From the NCBI GenBank assembly GCA_030018695.1, contig JASEHI010000019.1, forward strand, positions 1 through 38,526: 38,526 nucleotides of DNA, read 5' to 3'. The notes under the pieces were generated by a model. The model saw only the letters and a program-made list of their open reading frames with translations, had not been told where the DNA came from and ran no database searches. Both the position numbers and the translations under genes were made by a program. Of the stretch, positions 31,421-38,526 are shown one piece after another (position 1 is the first letter of the stretch; each line of letters starts with the position of its first letter). The DNA is from Anaerolineales bacterium (GTDB lineage: Bacteria > Chloroflexota > Anaerolineae > Anaerolineales > Villigracilaceae).

Positions 31421-31430
31421 TACTGCTTGA

Positions 31431-33081
<1,651 letters not shown>

Positions 33082-33119
33082 CACTTTTGAAACCAAATGT
33101 CAAGTATGTGAGGACAAAC

Positions 33120-34805
33120 ATGAAAACCTATCGCTGGATCATTCTCGGCATCCTCGGCCTGCCCCTGCTGGCTATCGGCGCCTTCTTCTGGGCGACGAAT
33201 CTGATGGCGGATGCCCAGGCCTACCGCTCCCCGCTGGCCGATACCCCGCCCGCGCCCGGCGAAGCATTGGGCAGTCCGCTCAGCCGCCGCGTCGTCATCG
33301 TTTTGATTGACGCCCTGCGCTACGACACCTCGCTCAAGCCCGAAGTGATGCCCTTCCTGAACGAACTGCGGACGCAGGCTGCCGCCGCCACGATGCACAG
33401 CCGGCCGCCGTCATTCTCCGCCCCCGGCTGGAATACCATCCTCAGCGGCGCCTGGCCGGAGATCAACGACAGCCAGCCCTTCAACCCGCCCGATTTCGAC
33501 CACGTCCGAGCCTTCACGCAGGATGATATCTTCGCCGCCGCCGAGCGCGCCGGCCTGCGCGCCGCCGTCTCCGGTTACGCCTGGTTTGAGGGGATGCTGC
33601 TCAATAGCGGGGTGGATGCCGGATTCTACACTCGCGGTGAAGACGCCGCCGCTGACCGCCTGGTTGTGGACGCCGCCCTGCCCTGGCTGACCGAAAATTA
33701 CCAACTTATCCTCATCCACATTGACCAGGTGGATTATGCCGGACATCACGAGGGCGGCCCGCGCGACCCGCGCTGGGATGCCGCAGCCCGGCGCGCCGAC
33801 GCCCTCCTGGGCGAAATCGTCTCACACCTGGACCTCGAACAGGATACCGTTATCCTACTCTCCGACCACGGGCAGATCGAGCGCGGCGGGCACGGCGGGC
33901 CTGAGCCGGTCACGCTGGTCGAGCCGTTCGTGCTGGCCGGAGCCGGTGCGGTTCCCGGCAATTATGGCGACGTCAACATGGTGGATGTCGCACCGACCGT
34001 CGCCATTCTGTTGGGAACCAGCATCCCCGCCAGCAACCAGGGTCACGCGCTGACGGATATGCTTACTCTTTCGCCGGAGCAGGAGCCGGCCATCCAGGAG
34101 GCTCTGAAAGTGCAGCAAGGTCAATTGTTCGCCGCGTACACAACGGCGATCCATTCGACTGCCAGGATAGAGAGCGGAGAAGTGGTTTCGGCCACGCAGG
34201 CCGCAATGGAACAGGCGCGCGCCGGCCGGCTGGGTCGTGAACGCGTCTGGCGCAACGTGCTGGCTGCTTTCCTGGCCTTCACCCCGGCCTACCTGTTCTA
34301 TCTTCGCAAGGACAGGAAAGTGCTCTGGCTGGCGGCCGGCGCGCTGTTCTATCTGGCGATCTTCAACTTCCGCTACGCAATCCTGGACGGGCGCAGCTAC
34401 TCGCTGGCTTCGGTCGAAGGCGAGACGTGGCTGATCGTCTACACCGCGACGACTGCCGCGGTCGGCGTCATCCTCGGCTGGTTCATCCCGATGATCGGGC
34501 TGCGCGCCTTCCGCCGGAGTCCGCGCGCAGCCGCAGAGATTTCGCTCGGCTATGTCTGGTTCACGCTTTACCTGCTGGCGCTGCCCGTCCTGCTCAGTTT
34601 CGCCCTCAACGGCGTCACCGTCACCTGGACGCTGCCGGAATTCTACACGCTGTATATTGGATTGTTGTCCATCATCCAGAGTCTGATCGTGGCGGCCGTT
34701 GGGTTGCTGTTGGTCGGAGCCAGCGCATCTGTGGGACAAATCTATAGATTTGTCCTACGCAGATTTGTCCTACACAGATTTGTCCCACCAGAAACCAATG
34801 ACTGA
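33120..34805 (+). CDS. Membrane-anchored alkaline-phosphatase-superfamily hydrolase
   Basis: A 561-residue protein with an N-terminal membrane helix (about 6-28). Its catalytic domain (about 55-350) belongs to the phosphodiesterase/nucleotide-pyrophosphatase branch. Metal ligands are visible in VVIVLIDALRYD, HIDQVDYAGHHEGG, LLSDHGQIERGGHGG and the nucleophile region SFSAPGWNT. Four or five more hydrophobic helices follow (about 385-540). The topology resembles GPI-ethanolamine-phosphate transferases; a role on lipid or glycan headgroups is possible but unproven. AGGA precedes ATG 33120. The last 20 residues, with the RFVLR-RFVLH-RFVPP triplication, are encoded by REP-like repeats, and the stop lies 8 bases inside the transposase gene. 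Confidence 0.85.
   Translation: MKTYRWIILGILGLPLLAIGAFFWATNLMADAQAYRSPLADTPPAPGEALGSPLSRRVVIVLIDALRYDTSLKPEVMPFLNELRTQAAAATMHSRPPSFSAPGWNTILSGAWPEINDSQPFNPPDFDHVRAFTQDDIFAAAERAGLRAAVSGYAWFEGMLLNSGVDAGFYTRGEDAAADRLVVDAALPWLTENYQLILIHIDQVDYAGHHEGGPRDPRWDAAARRADALLGEIVSHLDLEQDTVILLSDHGQIERGGHGGPEPVTLVEPFVLAGAGAVPGNYGDVNMVDVAPTVAILLGTSIPASNQGHALTDMLTLSPEQEPAIQEALKVQQGQLFAAYTTAIHSTARIESGEVVSATQAAMEQARAGRLGRERVWRNVLAAFLAFTPAYLFYLRKDRKVLWLAAGALFYLAIFNFRYAILDGRSYSLASVEGETWLIVYTATTAAVGVILGWFIPMIGLRAFRRSPRAAAEISLGYVWFTLYLLALPVLLSFALNGVTVTWTLPEFYTLYIGLLSIIQSLIVAAVGLLLVGASASVGQIYRFVLRRFVLHRFVPPETND
34731..34788 (-). repeat. REP-like cluster left of the transposase gene
   Basis: A perfect 22-bp palindrome (arms GGACAAATCTA, 34734-34755) is flanked by GTGG/GTAG feet and followed by two further half-arms with feet at 34761-34773 and 34776-34788. 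On the minus strand this reads two GTRG half-arms, then the full palindrome. It is translated as the C-terminus of the phosphatase-like protein. Confidence 0.9.
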
Positions 34806-35442
34806 AATTTTCTATCGCAACCTGCCGCACTACCACCCACTCAACGCCACTTACTTCATCACATTTCGGCTGGCGGGAAGTTTACCGCTCGATGCGCTGG
34901 CACGTATGCGGCAGGATTATGAACAGCAGGAACACTTGCTGACAGCGCGTTTGCAAGGACAGGAATTGTATGAGGAGCGCTACAAACTCCAGAAGAAATT
35001 TTTCGCGCAGTATGATAAGATGCTCGATGCAGCTGAACACGGTCCCCGCTGGCTGGCGGAACCGCGCTTTGCTGAAATCGTTGTCGGCACCATCCACGCC
35101 CTGCATCCGGAACACTATTCCTTGCACGCTTACTGCATCATGAGCAATCACGTCCACCTGCTGATTGACCAGCAAGGCATCCCTGAACCGAAGCCTTTGA
35201 AAGACGGACAACACTACACGGCACTCAGCCACGCCATGCGCCGGCTCAAAGGGCGAACCGGGTACGCTTGCGCCAAACTCCTGGGTAAGAAAGGCGCTTT
35301 CTGGCAGCACGAAAGTTACGACCATGTGGTTCGGAATGAAAAGGAGTTCGAGCGCATTCTCGCGTATATCATCAACAATCCAGTCAAAGCCGGGTTGGTC
35401 AACGATTGGCAAGATTGGCCCTACACGTATGTGGCACATTAG
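34798..35442 (+). CDS. REP-associated tyrosine transposase (RAYT, Y1/HUH family)
   Basis: A 214-residue single-strand DNA transposase of the IS200-like Y1 family. The HUH pair is His118-Val-His120 in CIMSNHVHLLI. The catalytic tyrosine is probably Tyr174 in WQHESYDHVVR, followed by the family's C-terminal EKEFERILAYIINNPVKAGLV. The N-terminal YHPLNATYFITFRLAGSLP strand is typical of RAYTs. ATG 34798 lies inside the stop region of the upstream gene (8-base overlap), with no Shine-Dalgarno, so translation may be coupled. The TAG stop shares its G with the first base of the right palindrome. RAYTs spread short REP hairpins by acting at their GTAG-type foot; the adjacent hairpins carry that foot. 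Confidence 0.93.
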   Translation: MTEIFYRNLPHYHPLNATYFITFRLAGSLPLDALARMRQDYEQQEHLLTARLQGQELYEERYKLQKKFFAQYDKMLDAAEHGPRWLAEPRFAEIVVGTIHALHPEHYSLHAYCIMSNHVHLLIDQQGIPEPKPLKDGQHYTALSHAMRRLKGRTGYACAKLLGKKGAFWQHESYDHVVRNEKEFERILAYIINNPVKAGLVNDWQDWPYTYVAH

Positions 35443-35479
35443 GACAAGTCTATAGACTTGTCCCACAGACTTGTTCTAC
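35442..35479 (-). repeat. REP-like cluster right of the transposase gene
   Basis: A perfect 22-bp palindrome (arms GGACAAGTCTA, 35442-35463) is followed by one half-arm with a GTAG foot (35467-35479, one mismatch). The arm differs from the left cluster at one position, changed in both strands of the stem. It ends at the AGGAAAG ribosome-binding site of the next gene. Confidence 0.9.
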
Positions 35480-35494
35480 AGGAAAGCGAAAACC

Positions 35495-38400
35495 ATGGTT
35501 ATTTCCCTCATCATCAACGGCATTTCCCACACTTTCGATTGTCCCCCCTCCGAATCCCTCCTCTCCGCCCTGCGCCGACTCGGCTTCCACGGCGTCAAGT
35601 TTGGCGATGAGCATGGATTAACTGGCGCGGACACCATCCTGCTGGACGGCAAGCCGGTCAACTCTGGACTGATGCTGGCTGCGCAAGCCGAGGGACACGC
35701 CATCGTCACCATCGAAGGACTCGGCGTATTCCCCGACCAGGGCTGGAAGAAGACCGAGGGCTTGCATCCATTACAACAGGCCTTCATCGAGACCGGCGCC
35801 ATCCAGTGCGGCTACTGCACCCCGGCGCAAATCCTGGCGGCGAAAGCGCTGCTGGATAAGACGCCCGATCCCACCGAGGCCGAAGTTCGAGAGGCGATTG
35901 CCGGTGTTTTATGTCGTTGTACTGGCTACGCGAAGCCAGTGCAGGCGGTGTTGCGGGCGGCGGCGGTTCTAAGAGGCGAAGTAATCAGTAATCAGTTTTC
36001 AGTAATCAGTGGTTTTCCGGTTGAGCCCATACCACCGCCCGATAATGAACTGATTACTGATCACGGGCCACTGATCACTACAAAAGTTGCGCCAAAGATC
36101 CTTGTCGCGCCGGAAACGCAGAAATGGCAAACCGTCGGCAAGCCAGAGCCAAAAGTGGACGCGATCAAACTGGCGCAAGGCAAGCCGGCCTTCGCCGCGG
36201 ATATCGAGATGCGCGGGATGCTGCACGCCAAAATCCTGCACTCGCCGCACGCCCATGGCCGCATCAAGAAGATTGACGCCTCGAAAGCCCGCGCCCTGCC
36301 GGGCGTGGCGGCGGTGCTGACCTGGCAGGATATCCCCCGCGTGGTCTATTCCACCGCCGGTCAATCCGACCCCATCCCCGGCCCACTGGATAGTTTTTCG
36401 CTGGATAACAAAGTGCGTTTCGTCGGCGACCGCGTGGCTTTTGTTGCCGCCGAAACGCCCGAAATCGCCGAACAAGCCCTGCGCCTGATTGATGTGGAAT
36501 ACGAAATCCTGCCTGCCGTGCTGGATATGGCAGATGCAATGAAACCCGGCGCGCCCATCCTGCACGACGAACCGGAGTACGTCCCGTTCGCGGTCTGCGA
36601 CCCGGCCAAAAACCTGGCTGCCGAGATCCGCATTGACATCGGCAGCGTGGACAAGGGCTTCGCCGCAGCGGACGAGATCTTCGAGGCCGAGTACGTCGTG
36701 CCAAAAGTACAGCAGGCGCACATCGAGCCGCACGTCGCGCTGACGTATTGGGACGAAGATGACCGCCTGGTCATCCGCAGCAGCACCCAGGTCCCGTTCC
36801 ACGTCCGGCGGATGCTCGCGCCGCTGCTGGGACTGCCGGTCAAGCGCATCCGCGTCATCAAGCCGCGCATCGGCGGGGGGTTCGGGGGCAAGCAGGAGGT
36901 GCTGATCGAAGACGTGGCTGCCCACCTGACCATCGCCACCGGCCGGCCGGTGCTGTTCGAGTACAGCCGCGAGGAAGAGTTCACCGCCTCCCGCTCGCGC
37001 CACCCGATGCGCATCTGGATGAAGACCGGCGTCAAGCGGGATGGCGCCATCACCGCCAACGAGATGCGCGTTTTGTCAGATACCGGCGCGTACGGCTGCC
37101 ACGCCCTGACCGTGACCGGCAACACCGGACACAAATCCATGGCGCTGTACGTGGGTGACGACGAATACCGCAAGTCGCCCAACATCCGTTTTTATGCGGA
37201 TGTGGTTTATACCAATCATGTGCCAGCCGGGGCCTATCGCGGCTACGGCGTGCCGCAGGGTTACTGGGCTGTCGAGCGTCACATGGAAAAGATCGCCCGC
37301 GCCCTCGCTCTCGACCCACTCGAATTCCGCCTGAAGAACGCCATCCGCCCGGGCGAGTACCACCCATTCAGCACCGCCTGGAACGAAGGCCGCGAACCGA
37401 GGCCGGAGATCATCCACACGGTTGGGTTGGAAGAATGTGTCCGGCAGGGGAAAGCCGCGATTGGGTGGGATGAGAAGTTCGGGAATGAGGAATGGCGCGC
37501 CGGACGGTTGACCATAGACCGCGGACCGTCCACCGTCCACCGTCCTCGGGCTGCCCGCAAGGGCATCGGCGTCGCAATGGTCATGCAAGGCACAGCCATC
37601 CCATACCTTGATATGGGTGGGGCTTCGCTAAAAATGAATGACGACGGCTCGTTCAACCTGCTCGTCGGCGCGACGGACCTGGGCACCGGTTCCGACACCG
37701 TCCTGGCGCAGATGGCGGCCGAGGTACTGGGCATTCCGACCGAGGACATCCTGGTCCATTCGTCCGATACTGATTTCACCCCATTCGACAAAGGCGCGTA
37801 TGCCTCGTCTACCACCTATATCTCCGGCGCGGCGGTGGTCAAGGCGGCCCAGCAATGCGCCGAACGCATCAAACTGCGCGCCGCCAAAATGCTCACTGAA
37901 CGTTTCAACGTTCAAACGTTTGAACGTTCGAACGTTAGACTGGCTGACCGCAAAGTCACTGGCCCTGACGGCAGTTTCGTGACACTGGCTGAAGTTGCCC
38001 TGAATGCCCTGCATCACAGCGACCAGGAACAGATCATGGCCGTATCGTCCTATGTCTCACCAGTCTCGCCCCCGCCGTTTGCCGCCCAGTTCGCCGAGGT
38101 GACCGTGGACACCGAGACCGGCGCGGTGACGGTGGACAAACTGGTCATGGCGGTGGATAGCGGCGTCATCGTCAACCCGCAGACCGCCTCCGGCCAGATT
38201 GAAGGCGGCATGACGCAGGCGCTCGGTTACGCCGTCTGCGAGGAAATGGTGTATGATGAAAAAGGTGTCGCCCGCGAGCGCGACTTCGCCAACTATCACA
38301 TCTTCCGCGCCGATGAGATGCCCGAACTGACGACCATCTTCGTCGAGACCTTCGAGCCGAGCCACCCGTTTGGGGTCAAGGCTGTGGCCGAGATCCCGAT

Positions 38401-38512
38401 GGATGGGGTTGCGCCTGCGGTGGGAAATGCGATACTGGATGCAGTTGGAGTGAATATTGACGAAAATCCGGTCACGCCGGAGAAGGTGTGGAAGACGCTA
38501 AAAAAGCGGTAG
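35495..38512 (+). CDS. XdhD-like fused molybdenum hydroxylase ([2Fe-2S] plus Mo-binding subunit)
   Basis: A 1005-residue fusion related to xanthine dehydrogenases. Residues 1-160 form the iron-sulfur part. The second cluster ligands are intact (Cys105, Cys108, Cys140, Cys142 in IQCGYC and LCRCTGY), but the first, plant-type cluster has lost all four: Asp38, Thr43, Asp46 and Gly58. Residues of about 200-1005 form the molybdopterin part, with IGGGFGGKQEV, AGAYRGYGVPQG and the catalytic Glu in GVKAVAEIPMDG. No FAD subunit is fused. E. coli XdhD, from memory, has similar losses. Substrate unknown; a purine or aldehyde is possible. AGGAAAG precedes the ATG. Three in-frame microrepeat insertions lie at residues 162-195, 672-684 and 801-815. 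Confidence 0.9.
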   Translation: MVISLIINGISHTFDCPPSESLLSALRRLGFHGVKFGDEHGLTGADTILLDGKPVNSGLMLAAQAEGHAIVTIEGLGVFPDQGWKKTEGLHPLQQAFIETGAIQCGYCTPAQILAAKALLDKTPDPTEAEVREAIAGVLCRCTGYAKPVQAVLRAAAVLRGEVISNQFSVISGFPVEPIPPPDNELITDHGPLITTKVAPKILVAPETQKWQTVGKPEPKVDAIKLAQGKPAFAADIEMRGMLHAKILHSPHAHGRIKKIDASKARALPGVAAVLTWQDIPRVVYSTAGQSDPIPGPLDSFSLDNKVRFVGDRVAFVAAETPEIAEQALRLIDVEYEILPAVLDMADAMKPGAPILHDEPEYVPFAVCDPAKNLAAEIRIDIGSVDKGFAAADEIFEAEYVVPKVQQAHIEPHVALTYWDEDDRLVIRSSTQVPFHVRRMLAPLLGLPVKRIRVIKPRIGGGFGGKQEVLIEDVAAHLTIATGRPVLFEYSREEEFTASRSRHPMRIWMKTGVKRDGAITANEMRVLSDTGAYGCHALTVTGNTGHKSMALYVGDDEYRKSPNIRFYADVVYTNHVPAGAYRGYGVPQGYWAVERHMEKIARALALDPLEFRLKNAIRPGEYHPFSTAWNEGREPRPEIIHTVGLEECVRQGKAAIGWDEKFGNEEWRAGRLTIDRGPSTVHRPRAARKGIGVAMVMQGTAIPYLDMGGASLKMNDDGSFNLLVGATDLGTGSDTVLAQMAAEVLGIPTEDILVHSSDTDFTPFDKGAYASSTTYISGAAVVKAAQQCAERIKLRAAKMLTERFNVQTFERSNVRLADRKVTGPDGSFVTLAEVALNALHHSDQEQIMAVSSYVSPVSPPPFAAQFAEVTVDTETGAVTVDKLVMAVDSGVIVNPQTASGQIEGGMTQALGYAVCEEMVYDEKGVARERDFANYHIFRADEMPELTTIFVETFEPSHPFGVKAVAEIPMDGVAPAVGNAILDAVGVNIDENPVTPEKVWKTLKKR
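35981..36077. repeat. Inverted pair of heptamer tracts in the linker of the molybdenum hydroxylase gene
   Basis: Four heptamers of GTAATCA type (35981-36008, one degenerate) are followed after 41 bases by four of the opposite orientation, CTGATTA/CTGATCA (36050-36077, one degenerate). They encode the linker between the Fe-S and Mo domains (ISNQFSVIS, then ELITDHGPLIT). Confidence 0.85.
37510..37544. repeat. Heptamer tract (ACCGTC type) inside the molybdenum hydroxylase gene
   Basis: Five in-register heptamers (GACCATA, GACCGCG, GACCGTC, CACCGTC, CACCGTC) encode TIDRGPSTVHR in the Mo domain. Length 35 bases; the reading frame is preserved. Confidence 0.75.
37899..37936. repeat. Octamer tract (AACGTTNN) x5 inside the molybdenum hydroxylase gene
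   Basis: AACGTT recurs exactly every eight bases at 37899, 37907, 37915, 37923 and 37931. It encodes ERFNVQTFERSNVR in the Mo domain. The core hexamer is itself palindromic. Confidence 0.85.
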
Positions 38513-38526
38513 AATAGGTTGAATTG

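Larger units (their letters stand above)
34731..35479 (+). mobile_element. RAYT unit: transposase bracketed by related hairpins
   Basis: The unit consists of a left hairpin cluster (34731-34788), the REP-associated tyrosine transposase gene (34798-35442) and a right hairpin cluster (35442-35479). The full palindromes on both sides have the same orientation and the same design, differing by a compensatory A-T to G-C pair in the arm. No target-site duplication was identified. It separates the phosphatase and molybdenum hydroxylase genes without breaking either. Confidence 0.7.

Noticed and set aside
33855-34739. Open frame of 294 codons opposite the phosphatase-like gene
   Set aside because: Antisense shadow, rich in Arg/Gln/Asp, no recognisable motif or start signal.
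35999-37003. Open frame of 334 codons opposite the molybdenum hydroxylase gene
   Set aside because: Shadow of the coding strand; composition is artefactual and it runs through the heptamer tract.

Overview
The window looks like a chromosomal segment of an uncultured-type Chloroflexota bacterium, most likely class Anaerolineae. This is inferred from gene order and protein flavour (fused NuoCD, RicT, FCD-type regulator, rpsF-ssb-rpsR followed by a parvulin) and from the abundance of short palindromic and heptameric repeats; no rRNA or other decisive marker is present. Genes are closely packed, there is no rRNA, tRNA, CRISPR array or prophage, and most genes are core or central metabolism.

Layout. 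1-5,205: the 3' end of a tryptophanase-type lyase, then a minus-strand run secG > family-5 solute-binding protein > unknown protein > M20 dipeptidase > DUF1385 membrane protein, with palindromic repeats between the last two. 5,276-9,021 (+): PHP-domain phosphoesterase, then rpsF-ssb-rpsR-parvulin, with a 62-bp tandem duplication in front of rpsR and a strong terminator at the end. 9,086-13,501 (-): rnc and smc, separated by a heptamer tract. 13,632-19,137: aldo/keto reductase, hemolysin-III/PAQR protein, a minus-strand membrane-fused spermidine-synthase-like protein and an ABC-2 exporter pair. 19,134-24,337: a cysteine-containing HTH repressor facing a complex I module (nuoB, nuoCD, nuoI), a small CxxC/CxxC protein and an Mrp/ApbC-type Fe-S carrier ATPase. 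The intergenic region holds a near-perfect sigma-70 promoter and a 30-bp perfect palindrome. 24,395-28,334: a possible tiny ORF, ricT, a PIG-L deacetylase, an M20D amidohydrolase and an FCD regulator. 28,474-31,328: a two-subunit 2-oxoacid:ferredoxin oxidoreductase. 31,431-33,081: ArfB-like rescue factor overlapping a CcrM-like adenine methyltransferase. 33,120-38,512: a membrane-anchored alkaline-phosphatase-superfamily enzyme, a REP-associated tyrosine transposase (RAYT) and an XdhD-like fused molybdenum hydroxylase.

The most interesting layer is the repeat layer. The RAYT at 34,798-35,442 is bracketed by hairpins with a GTAG/GTGG foot. Elsewhere in the window other palindromes have completely different arm sequences but keep the same foot and often the same architecture of one or two extra half-arms followed by a full palindrome. 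These elements sit at gene ends and supply stop codons or C-terminal residues. A second class, heptamer or octamer microrepeat tracts, sits in translation-initiation regions (smc, nuoB) and three times in frame inside the molybdenum hydroxylase gene. Other points of note are the loss of all four ligands of the first [2Fe-2S] cluster in that hydroxylase, a CcrM orthologue outside Alphaproteobacteria, and the Fe-S themed repressor/complex I/Mrp neighbourhood.
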